From Bacteroidales bacterium (lineage in GTDB: Bacteria > Bacteroidota > Bacteroidia > Bacteroidales > UBA1715), in NCBI GenBank assembly GCA_031262005.1, contig JAISIO010000143.1, forward strand, positions 1 through 31,081: a DNA stretch of 31,081 bases, given 5' to 3'. Positions 7,747 to 15,588 of this stretch are shown here, one piece after another. A model generated the notes under the pieces. The model saw nothing but the letters and a program-made list of their open reading frames with translations, did no database searches and was not told the DNA's origin. The stretch's first letter is position 1, and every line of letters starts with the position of its first letter. The translations under genes and the position numbers were made by a program.

Positions 7747-8442
7747 ATGATTACGAGAAAAATAACTGTAAATTTATTTATAGTATTGCTGTTTGTATTC
7801 TGCGGTTGCAATAAATCAGAAAACCATCCACAAACCAATGATTTTGAAAATCAATCGACGACAATGAGTGGCACATGGAAAGTAGAAGCATTATATTCTA
7901 AAGGAGAATTGACCAATATTAGTTCATTATTCGATAATGATGCCACTTACTCGCATATTTCAATAATAATTCCGGATACTACACAAGGAATTATATCGGG
8001 TAATACATTTTATGATACATTTGAATATTCATTTAAAATAGAGGAACCTCAACAAATCTCTATATATAACTATAAAGAAACTCATTATGTTGCAAATGAA
8101 TTGATAATTTGCTTTGCACAAGAAATAGATGTTGAAGAATTTGCTGTTAATTCTAATCTTGGTGTTATGCCCAAGCGTTCATTATGGGATTGGAAAATTT
8201 GGCTTTTTGAGACAAATGGAACAAAACCATTAAGTGAGCTAATAGATATTCTATCTCAAAACGATGTCGTAAAGTATGCGCAGTACAATCATAATGGTAT
8301 TGAATTACGAAATACGAACGATGCGACTTTTAGGGAAAGTATGTATAATACTGTGAAATATGAAATTTCAAATAATGAATTAGTTTTTATAAATGCTGAA
8401 AACCAGCCTATTATTTTTCTTACTAAAATCAAAATGCCATGA
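7747..8442 (+). CDS. Lipoprotein with META/lipocalin-like halves and an embedded subtilisin-propeptide-like domain
   Basis: A 231-residue predicted lipoprotein. From the ATG at 7747 it has an n-region MITRK, a hydrophobic stretch and a lipobox ending FCGC, with C21 as the probable lipid anchor; an ATG at 7714 would add 11 residues. Residues about 38-110 (SGTWKVEALYSKGEL ... ISGNTFYDTFEYSFKIEE) and 190-231 (MYNTVKYEISNNELVFINA...) resemble the two halves of a META/lipocalin-like beta fold. Between them, residues 115-188 match the N-terminal propeptide-like region of the next gene: NELII, EFAV, PKR, IWLFE, VKY, NH-GI-LR. The stop overlaps the protease start by four bases (8439-8442), so the two are coupled. 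An inhibitor or chaperone of the protease is a plausible role but is inference. The fold call is tentative; the similarity to the neighbour is directly visible. Confidence 0.72.
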   Translation: MITRKITVNLFIVLLFVFCGCNKSENHPQTNDFENQSTTMSGTWKVEALYSKGELTNISSLFDNDATYSHISIIIPDTTQGIISGNTFYDTFEYSFKIEEPQQISIYNYKETHYVANELIICFAQEIDVEEFAVNSNLGVMPKRSLWDWKIWLFETNGTKPLSELIDILSQNDVVKYAQYNHNGIELRNTNDATFRESMYNTVKYEISNNELVFINAENQPIIFLTKIKMP

Positions 8443-10019
8443 GAAAAGTAATGTGTATAATAACAATCATTGTACTGACGCATTCAGTGTATGCGCAAGA
8501 TAGGTTTACTTTTATAGAGAACGATACATCTTCTTTTGTTGAAAATGAATTGATAATATGGTTGGAACAAGGAGTTGATGCGAAAGAATTTGCAGTACGT
8601 TCGGCTCAGAAAATTGAACCAAAACGTTGTTTGTTTGAAGAATTAAATATTTGGCTTTTTGAGTTTGCTGATGAAAAAGGACAAAGAAATATGGCGCAGC
8701 GAAATATGCGAATGAATAATTTAGCATCAAATAATCAAGTAAAGTATGTTCAAAACAACCATACAGGTATAGATTTACGAGGTCTTGATCCTGATGATCC
8801 GTATTATAATGGTTGTTTATATGGTGGTCCACAATGGGCTCCTCCGAAAATTGGTTTACCTGATGTCTGGGAAGAATTTACCATAGGAGGAATTACCACA
8901 ACCGGTGATAATATTGTTGTTGCAGTTATTGATAATGGGTTTTATCAGCAACACGAAGATTTGAATTTTTGGAAAAACATCAATGACCCAATAAATGGCG
9001 CAGATGATGACGGTAATGGATATGTTGATGATTATAACGGTTGGAATGCTTATAATAACACGTATTCTTTACTTGATTCTTTACATGGAACTGCTGTTTC
9101 CGGAGTAATTGGGGCTATTGGGAATAATGGCAAAGGTATAAGTGGAATCAATTGGAATGGTAAAATTTCTCCGGTGTGTGGTAGTATTTCCGGTGGAAAT
9201 GAAGCGGTAGTTATTGAAGCATATAGATATGTATATCAAATGCGCTCATTATATAACGAAACTAATGGACAAAAAGGTGCATTTATTGTTGTTACCAATT
9301 CATCGTTTGGTATAGATTGGAATAAAGGAGGAAATCCCTCCAATTTTCCTATATGGTGTGCTTTATATGATGTTTTAGGAAATGTCGGTATATTAAGTTG
9401 TGTCTCTGTTATTAACGCAAATGACAACATAGATATAGTGGGAGATATGCCATCGGGTTGCTCAAGTGAATATCTTATAGCCGTAACAAATACTACAGAA
9501 GATGATACTAAATACTATTTCGCTGGTTATGGTGTTAGTACGGTAGATATTGGAGCTCCGGGTACTGATATTTATACTACCGTTCCTGGTGTTGATGAGT
9601 TCGGATATGCCCCTCGAAACGGGACTTCTTTTGCGAGTCCCCATGTTGCAGGTGTTATTGCTCTTATGTACGCTGCAATGCCACAAAATACAATACAAAC
9701 ATATAAAAATAATCCTGCGGATTTTGCATTGTTTGTAAAACGACAATTACTTGACGGTGCAGATGAAATACCTGCGCTTGAAGGATTAATTGCTGAGAGT
9801 AGAAGATTAAATGCGTATGAAGCCGTGCGAAAAGCGCAGTGTGATGCGTATCTTCTTAATCAAGACGTAATCACTAATAACATACTTACAGCATCATGCG
9901 ATATCAACGTACAAAATGTAGAAGTAGAACAAGGAGTAACATTAATTCTTGATGCCGAAGGGACAACAAAAATACAGAGTATTAAAGTAGAATTAGGCGC
10001 AGGATTAAAAATACAATAA
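8439..10019 (+). CDS. Secreted subtilisin-like (S8) serine protease
   Basis: A 526-residue protease. Residues 1-20 are a signal peptide (ending SVYAQ). Residues 34-114 are a propeptide-like domain (NELIIWLEQ ... NIWLFEF ... VKYVQNNHTGIDLR). The catalytic domain spans about 120-450. The triad is intact: D165 in VAVIDNGF, H216 in LHGTAVSG and S397 in NGTSFASPHVAG, with the oxyanion Asn N287 in VVTNSSFG. A Ca-binding-like segment GADDDGNGYVDDYNGWN follows D165. The C-terminal tail (NVEVEQGVTLILDAEG ... ELGAGLKIQ) is a short beta-repeat ending common in Bacteroidota secreted proteins, not a clear T9SS type A domain. It overlaps the lipoprotein gene by ATGA and lies 54 bases before nuoD. Family call certain; substrate unknown. 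Confidence 0.92.
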   Translation: MRKVMCIITIIVLTHSVYAQDRFTFIENDTSSFVENELIIWLEQGVDAKEFAVRSAQKIEPKRCLFEELNIWLFEFADEKGQRNMAQRNMRMNNLASNNQVKYVQNNHTGIDLRGLDPDDPYYNGCLYGGPQWAPPKIGLPDVWEEFTIGGITTTGDNIVVAVIDNGFYQQHEDLNFWKNINDPINGADDDGNGYVDDYNGWNAYNNTYSLLDSLHGTAVSGVIGAIGNNGKGISGINWNGKISPVCGSISGGNEAVVIEAYRYVYQMRSLYNETNGQKGAFIVVTNSSFGIDWNKGGNPSNFPIWCALYDVLGNVGILSCVSVINANDNIDIVGDMPSGCSSEYLIAVTNTTEDDTKYYFAGYGVSTVDIGAPGTDIYTTVPGVDEFGYAPRNGTSFASPHVAGVIALMYAAMPQNTIQTYKNNPADFALFVKRQLLDGADEIPALEGLIAESRRLNAYEAVRKAQCDAYLLNQDVITNNILTASCDINVQNVEVEQGVTLILDAEGTTKIQSIKVELGAGLKIQ

Positions 10020-10057
10020 AAAATGAGTTTATAATTGATTTGTTAAAATAATATTTA

Positions 10058-10065
10058 TACTTTTG
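10058..10065 (+). promoter_or_regulatory. -7 promoter box in front of nuoD
   Basis: TACTTTTG fits TAnnTTTG and is followed by GCCCGC, as in many promoters of this phylum. A TTTG at 10039-10042 could be the -33 element, but the 15-base spacer is short. The start of transcription would fall near 10071, giving an almost leaderless nuoD message. It would let nuoD-N be transcribed independently of the inserted genes. Confidence 0.6.
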
Positions 10066-10073
10066 CCCGCATT

Positions 10074-11192
10074 ATGACAAATACAATAGCAAATATAGAT
10101 AAGGAAGAAGATTACTTCCTCAATTTGGGTCCTCAGCACCCTTCAACACACGGGGTACTTCGTTTGTTGGTAAATCTTAGAGGCGAGGTTGTAAAAGACC
10201 TTAAACCATACTGCGGTTACATACACCGTGGTATTGAAAAAATGTGTGAACGCAACACGTATCCGCAAATTATACACCTTACCGACAGGTTGGATTACCT
10301 TTCGGCGCATCAAAACAATGAAGCGGTGTGTTTGTTGGTAGAAAAAGCACTTGGCGTAGAAGTGAGCGACCGTGTGAAATATATTCGCACCATCATGTCG
10401 GAACTTTCGCGCATAGCATCGCATTTATTGTGGTGGTCGGCGTTCGGTATGGACTTGGGTGCACTCACAACCTTTTTCTATGGTTTGCGCGACCGCGAAC
10501 ACATTCTTGACATTTTTGAAGAAACCACCGGTGGACGTTTGTTGCAAAGCTATAACTGTCCGGGCGGCGTGATGTACGATATTCACCCTAATTTCCAAAA
10601 ACGGGTAAAAGAGTGTTTGGTGCATTTGAAAAAGAAATTGCCTGAATACGACAAATTACTTACAGGTAACGTAATTTTCAAAAACCGTGCGATAGGAGTA
10701 GGGCTATTGAGCAAAGAAGATGCCATTTCATTCGGAGTTACCGGTCCATCGGGACGAGGTTCCGGATTTTCGTGCGACATTCGTAAATTGGAACCGTATA
10801 GTGCCTACGACAAAGTGCAGTTCGATGAAATTATTCGCACCGAATGCGACTCTATGGCTCGTTACAAAAACCGCATTGACGAGTTTTATCAGTCAATGTC
10901 GATTATTGAACAATTGATTGACAATATTCCTGATGGCGACTACCAAACCAAAATGAAACCAATCATTAAATTGCCCGAAGGTCAATACTACCAACGAGTA
11001 GAATCGAGCCGTGGTGAATTTGGTGTGTTTGTTGAGAGTAGAGGTGAGAAAAATCCGTACCGCATCAAATTCCGTTCGCCGAATCTTGCCAACCTTTCGG
11101 CGTTAGACCACATGGTACGCGGACAAAAAATAGCCGACCTTATAGCAATTATGGGTTCGCTCGACTTAGTAATTCCAGATATAGACCGTTAA
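10074..11192 (+). CDS. nuoD: NADH-quinone oxidoreductase subunit D
   Basis: A 372-residue 49-kDa-type subunit that forms the quinone-binding cavity with NuoB. The family start YFLNLGPQHPSTHGVLRLLV is intact and includes the quinone-site His pair of QHPSTHG. The Tyr of LTDRLDYLSAHQNN, which contacts the quinone head group, is also present, as are HRGIEKMCE and the C-terminal MGSLDLVIPDIDR. It is a stand-alone protein, unlike the NuoCD fusion of E. coli. It is preceded by its own -7 box and followed after 13 bases by nuoH. Confidence 0.95.
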   Translation: MTNTIANIDKEEDYFLNLGPQHPSTHGVLRLLVNLRGEVVKDLKPYCGYIHRGIEKMCERNTYPQIIHLTDRLDYLSAHQNNEAVCLLVEKALGVEVSDRVKYIRTIMSELSRIASHLLWWSAFGMDLGALTTFFYGLRDREHILDIFEETTGGRLLQSYNCPGGVMYDIHPNFQKRVKECLVHLKKKLPEYDKLLTGNVIFKNRAIGVGLLSKEDAISFGVTGPSGRGSGFSCDIRKLEPYSAYDKVQFDEIIRTECDSMARYKNRIDEFYQSMSIIEQLIDNIPDGDYQTKMKPIIKLPEGQYYQRVESSRGEFGVFVESRGEKNPYRIKFRSPNLANLSALDHMVRGQKIADLIAIMGSLDLVIPDIDR

Positions 11193-11205
11193 AATACACT
11201 ACAAT

Positions 11206-12291
11206 ATGTTTCTATACGATTTTACAGAATTAACATCAAGCATTCACGAGGGACTTGTGTCTTCGCTCGGAGAAGGCTTATTGACAACCACCATAGAGTT
11301 TGTCATTGCAGGTATTGCCTATCTTTTGTTCTTTGCTATATTCGGTTTGTTTGCCGTGTATTTGGAACGAAAAGTGTGTGCCGTTATTCAAAACCGTCCG
11401 GGTCCCAACCGAGTTGGTCCGTATGGTATTATACAAACAATAGCCGACTTCATAAAACTTTTGATGAAGGAGTTGATTCCTATCAAAAATTCGGATAAAG
11501 TATTATTTAATCTTGCGCCATTTATCGTAATCACAGCAACTTTTCTTTCAATCGGAGCAATTCCGTTCGACAAAGGTTTGCAAATGATGGATTTCGACAT
11601 AGGTATATTGTACGTTACGGCAGTTTCGTCGTTGGGCGTGTTAGGTATTTTGCTTGCTGGTTGGTCGAGTAACAATAAATATTCGCTTATTGGTGCAATG
11701 CGTAGTGGTGCACAAATTGTGAGTTATGAACTCTCAGCAGGTTTGTCGTTAATGACAATAATTGTTTTGGCAGGCACCATGCAATTTTCGGAAGTGGTAG
11801 CCGGTCAAGCCGATTTGTGGTTTATTTTCAAAGGACACATTCCTGCTATAATTGCATTTGTAATATTTATGATAGCTGGAACAGCCGAAACCAACCGTGG
11901 TCCTTTTGACTTAGCCGAGGCAGAATCGGAACTTACCGCAGGGTTTCACACCGAATATTCGGGTATTAAATTTGCGTTGTTCTATTTGTCGGAATATATG
12001 AATATGTTTGTAATTGCGGCAATTGGTACTACGGTGTTTCTGGGCGGCTGGCAACCATTCCAAATTCCGGGATTAGACGGTTTCAATACGGTGATGGCGT
12101 ATATTCCTCCTGTATTATGGTTTTTCTTAAAAGTCTTTGTTCTTATAATTGTAATGATGTGGTTTAAATGGACATTCCCGCGTTTGCGAATTGACCAATT
12201 ATTGCGATTGGAATGGAAATATTTATTACCAATCAACTTAGTAAACTTAATTCTTATGGCAACGTGCGTGCTACTTGGCTGGCACTTATAA
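11206..12291 (+). CDS. nuoH: NADH-quinone oxidoreductase subunit H
   Basis: A 361-residue membrane subunit with about eight to nine hydrophobic helices. It joins the membrane arm to the quinone site. Signatures are present: VYLERKVCAVIQNRPGPNRVGPYGI in the first cytoplasmic loop, and TAETNRGPFDLAEAESELTAGFHTEYSG, whose acidic residues lie on the path linking quinone reduction to proton pumping. The end (WKYLLPINLVNLILMATCV) is typical. nuoI begins 19 bases after its stop. Confidence 0.95.
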   Translation: MFLYDFTELTSSIHEGLVSSLGEGLLTTTIEFVIAGIAYLLFFAIFGLFAVYLERKVCAVIQNRPGPNRVGPYGIIQTIADFIKLLMKELIPIKNSDKVLFNLAPFIVITATFLSIGAIPFDKGLQMMDFDIGILYVTAVSSLGVLGILLAGWSSNNKYSLIGAMRSGAQIVSYELSAGLSLMTIIVLAGTMQFSEVVAGQADLWFIFKGHIPAIIAFVIFMIAGTAETNRGPFDLAEAESELTAGFHTEYSGIKFALFYLSEYMNMFVIAAIGTTVFLGGWQPFQIPGLDGFNTVMAYIPPVLWFFLKVFVLIIVMMWFKWTFPRLRIDQLLRLEWKYLLPINLVNLILMATCVLLGWHL

Positions 12292-12310
12292 TTTTAACAC
12301 AAAAAACTGT

Positions 12311-12784
12311 ATGAACGCAATAGTTGAATATATAAAAGAAGTACTTGGCGGCGTAAAATCCCTATTAACGGGACTGTCGGTTACGGTGAAATATTTTTTC
12401 AGTCCGGGCGAAATAGTAACGCAAGAATATCCTGAAAATCGAGCAACATTGAAAATGTTTGACCGATTTAGAGGCAATGTGTACATGATACACAACGAGC
12501 AAAACCAACATACCTGCACAGGTTGTGGTATTTGTGAAATGAACTGTCCGAACGGTTCGATTGAAGTAATTTCAAAAACAATTGTGGTGGACGATAAAAA
12601 GAAAAAAGCACTTGACAAACATATTTATCGTATGGGAATGTGTACGTTTTGCGGCTTGTGCGTAAAATCTTGTCCATCAAAATCATTGGCTTTCGGTCAA
12701 GAATTTGAAAATTCGGTGTATAACCGTTCTGATTTGACTCGCATTTTAAATAAACCTAATTCTACAATCGCAATTAAACAATAA
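12311..12784 (+). CDS. nuoI: NADH-quinone oxidoreductase subunit I (two 4Fe-4S clusters)
   Basis: A 157-residue ferredoxin-like subunit. It carries clusters N6a and N6b, bound by C69-C72-C75-C79 (CTGCGICEMNCP) and C111-C114-C117-C121 (CTFCGLCVKSCP). An amphipathic N-terminal helix (about residues 1-35) lies along the membrane. I chose the ATG at 12311 (MNAIVEYIKEVLGG); a longer in-frame reading would run back into nuoH. Without NuoE, F and G in this locus, NuoI would be the outermost cluster protein and the likely entry point for electrons. Confidence 0.94.
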   Translation: MNAIVEYIKEVLGGVKSLLTGLSVTVKYFFSPGEIVTQEYPENRATLKMFDRFRGNVYMIHNEQNQHTCTGCGICEMNCPNGSIEVISKTIVVDDKKKKALDKHIYRMGMCTFCGLCVKSCPSKSLAFGQEFENSVYNRSDLTRILNKPNSTIAIKQ

Positions 12785-12788
12785 TACT

Positions 12789-13295
12789 ATGAACGTAATT
12801 ATATTTTACATTTTAGCCGCAGTTATTCTTGTTTGTTCGGTGCTTACCGTTACGAGCAGAAAAATTTTGCGTGCCGCTACAGCTTTAATGTTTACGCTGA
12901 TAGCAACTGCGGGTTTATATTTTTTACTCCAAGTAAATTTCTTAGCTGCAGTGCAATTGATGATTTACGCAGGAGGTATTGTGGTGTTGATAGTGTTCTC
13001 AATCCTTTTAACTCATCACATGGAGCATCAATTTGATTTGGCAGAGCCGAAAAAAGCAATTCCGGCAGCATTAGCAGCAATTGCAGGAACTGTAATCTGT
13101 ATTTCAACCGTGCTTCAATTTGATTTTACTTCGCGACTTGCCGAGCAAACCACCGCACCCGATGTTAAACTGTTCGGACGAGCATTTTTGAACTACGGCG
13201 AAGGCGGTTATGTGTTACCGTTTGAGGTTATCAGTATTTTACTTTTGGCAGCTATGGTTGCCGCTATTATGATTGCAAAAAAGAATAAACAATAA
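12789..13295 (+). CDS. nuoJ: NADH-quinone oxidoreductase subunit J
   Basis: A 168-residue membrane subunit with five hydrophobic helices. The family motif FLAAVQLMIYAGGIVVLIVFSILLT, which includes the pi-bulge helix near the NuoK channel, spans about residues 50-75. The last helix (YVLPFEVISILLLAAMVAAIMIAKK) is typical. It begins four bases after nuoI and ends five bases before nuoK. Confidence 0.94.
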   Translation: MNVIIFYILAAVILVCSVLTVTSRKILRAATALMFTLIATAGLYFLLQVNFLAAVQLMIYAGGIVVLIVFSILLTHHMEHQFDLAEPKKAIPAALAAIAGTVICISTVLQFDFTSRLAEQTTAPDVKLFGRAFLNYGEGGYVLPFEVISILLLAAMVAAIMIAKKNKQ

Positions 13296-13300
13296 TTACT

Positions 13301-13618
13301 ATGATAGAAGGAATAGAATTACAACACATTTTAATTGTAACTACCCTTATGTTTTTTATAGGGGTGTACGGATTTTTGGTACGACGAAATCTTATTACAA
13401 TTCTTATGGCATCGGAACTGATTTTAAATTCGGTGAGCATTAATTTTGTCGTGTTTAACAAATATTTATATCCTGACGCATTGCAGGGGTATATGTTTGC
13501 AATATTTGTGATTGCCATTGCCGCCGCCGAAGCTGCTGTTGCAATTGCTATTATTATTAACGTATATCGACGTTTTAAATCAGTAAACGTTGAAAACGTA
13601 CACGAAATGAAGTATTAA
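13301..13618 (+). CDS. nuoK: NADH-quinone oxidoreductase subunit K
   Basis: A 105-residue MrpC-like subunit with three helices. The two buried glutamates needed for proton transfer are present: E39 in LMASELILNSVSINFV and E77 in AAAEAAVAIAIIIN. Length and motifs match the family. It lies between nuoJ and nuoL with short gaps of 5 and 17 bases. Confidence 0.95.
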   Translation: MIEGIELQHILIVTTLMFFIGVYGFLVRRNLITILMASELILNSVSINFVVFNKYLYPDALQGYMFAIFVIAIAAAEAAVAIAIIINVYRRFKSVNVENVHEMKY

Positions 13619-13635
13619 CAGGTAAATAACGAATT

Positions 13636-15573
13636 ATGGATTTTACATACACACTTGCGATTATTTTACTGCCCTTAGTTACGTTTCTAACCATTGGGCT
13701 TCTTGATAAATCTATGCCGAACAAACTTGCGGGCGTTCTTGGAACGGCAAGTATCGGAACATCATTTTTACTTGCGTGTTACACTGCCTATCAATATTTC
13801 TTTGTATACGGCATGGTTGATGGTGTTTATCAAAAAATTATAGCCTACCACATTACGTGGTTGAAATTTACCGACACGCTTCACATTGATTTGGGGGTAA
13901 TTCTCGACCCAATTTCGGTAATGATGCTTTTGGTGGTAACAACCGTTTCGCTTATGGTGCACATTTATAGCAATGGCTATATGCACGGCGAACGTGGGTT
14001 TAATAAATTTTTCTCTTTCCTTTCGTTGTTCTCATTTTCAATGTTAGGTTTGGTGGTTGCTACCAATTTGTTCCAAATGTATATTTTTTGGGAACTTGTG
14101 GGAGTTTCGTCATTCTTGTTGATTGGATATTATTACGAAAAACCATCGGCAGTGGCGGCATCGAAAAAAGCGTTTATTACCACGCGTTTTGCCGACTTAG
14201 GTTTTCTAATAGGTATTTTGCTTCTTTCGTGGTACACAGGAACCTTCGATTTTGTGCAATTGACACAAACATCGGCAATCGGCACGCTTGAATCACCTGC
14301 CATTGCAACGATGGGCGGTATCTCGTTTATGGGACTATCGGTTATTAGTTGGGCATTGATTTTAATATTTATGGGTGGTGCCGGAAAATCAGCAATGTTC
14401 CCGTTACATATTTGGTTGCCCGATGCAATGGAAGGTCCAACTCCAGTATCGGCGTTAATTCACGCTGCAACTATGGTTGTTGCCGGTGTGTTCTTGGTTG
14501 CTCGATTGTTCCCTATATATGCAATAGCGGCTCCCGATGCCTTGACTGTTGTAATGTGGGTCGGAGCGTTTTCGTCGCTATTTGCGGCAATTATTGCGTG
14601 TACTCAATACGATATAAAACGGGTGCTCGCTTTTTCCACTATGTCGCAAATCGGTTATATGATGCTTGCGCTTGGCGTTTCAAAATATGGCGGCGAAAAT
14701 GGCTTAGGTTTCACGGCGTCTATGTTTCACTTAACCACGCACGCAATGTTCAAAGCCTTGTTGTTCTTGGGTGCAGGTTCAATAATTCATGCCGTTCACA
14801 GCAATAGTATGCTCGATATGGGTGGCTTGCGCAAATATATGCCGATAACGTTTATTACGTTTGGTATTGCGTGGTTAGCAATTTGCGGATTTCCGGGACT
14901 TTCGGGATTTTTCTCAAAAGACGAAATTTTAGTTGCGGCTATGCAAAATAATACACCGGTATTCATTATTGCCGTTGTGGTAGCAGGTCTTACAGCATTT
15001 TATATGTCAAGATTGTTTTTTAGTGTATTCTTCGGAAAAGAAACAAAATATCATCATACTCCGCACGAATCGCCAAAAACTATGACTATTCCGCTAATGG
15101 TATTGGCGTTCTTTGCAATCTTTGCAGGTTACATTCCATTTAGCAAATTTGTAACTTCCGATGGTGCGGCATTTGCTACGCACTTCCATTGGAATGTGGC
15201 AATTCCGGTAACATTGATAGCATTTATCGGTATGGGTATTGCTTACGTGTTGTATTTCAAAGAAAGTACAATTCCAACCAAAGTAACCAAAGCGTTGAAA
15301 GGCGTGTACACTACAATTTATAACAAATTTTATATTGACGAAATTTATTTGTTTGTAACGAAAAAAATATTGTTCAACATTGTTGCTCGTTCTATTGCGT
15401 GGTTCGACCGCCATGTTATTGACGCTACAATGAACGGTTTCGCCACCGTTACCAACTATGTGTCGAACTCAATCAAAGGTTTACAATCAGGTCAAGTTCA
15501 AAAATACGGTCTCGTATTCCTTATGGGAGCACTGACATTTGCCTTGATTTTTATTTATTTAGTTACAAAATAA
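13636..15573 (+). CDS. nuoL: NADH-quinone oxidoreductase subunit L (distal proton pump)
   Basis: A 645-residue antiporter-like subunit with about 16 helices, one of three proton pumps in the membrane arm. E153 in FWELVGVSSFLLIGYYYEKP, the NuoL-type TTRFADLGF, and K251 in GGAGKSAMFPLHIWLPDAMEGPTPVSALIHAATMV-type sequence are visible. The C-terminal part (about 520-645) has the amphipathic lateral helix and the anchoring last helix, ending FALIFIYLVTK, as expected for full-length NuoL. Fifteen bases separate it from nuoM. Confidence 0.95.
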   Translation: MDFTYTLAIILLPLVTFLTIGLLDKSMPNKLAGVLGTASIGTSFLLACYTAYQYFFVYGMVDGVYQKIIAYHITWLKFTDTLHIDLGVILDPISVMMLLVVTTVSLMVHIYSNGYMHGERGFNKFFSFLSLFSFSMLGLVVATNLFQMYIFWELVGVSSFLLIGYYYEKPSAVAASKKAFITTRFADLGFLIGILLLSWYTGTFDFVQLTQTSAIGTLESPAIATMGGISFMGLSVISWALILIFMGGAGKSAMFPLHIWLPDAMEGPTPVSALIHAATMVVAGVFLVARLFPIYAIAAPDALTVVMWVGAFSSLFAAIIACTQYDIKRVLAFSTMSQIGYMMLALGVSKYGGENGLGFTASMFHLTTHAMFKALLFLGAGSIIHAVHSNSMLDMGGLRKYMPITFITFGIAWLAICGFPGLSGFFSKDEILVAAMQNNTPVFIIAVVVAGLTAFYMSRLFFSVFFGKETKYHHTPHESPKTMTIPLMVLAFFAIFAGYIPFSKFVTSDGAAFATHFHWNVAIPVTLIAFIGMGIAYVLYFKESTIPTKVTKALKGVYTTIYNKFYIDEIYLFVTKKILFNIVARSIAWFDRHVIDATMNGFATVTNYVSNSIKGLQSGQVQKYGLVFLMGALTFALIFIYLVTK

Positions 15574-15588
15574 TTATAGCATATTATT

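Noticed and set aside
12275..12310. Extended nuoI start at 12275
   Set aside because: It lies in the end of nuoH; the family start is MNAIVEYIKEVL at 12311.
14349..14807. 152-residue frame inside nuoL
   Set aside because: It overlaps nuoL on the same strand in another frame and has a Cys/Arg-rich, non-protein-like composition.
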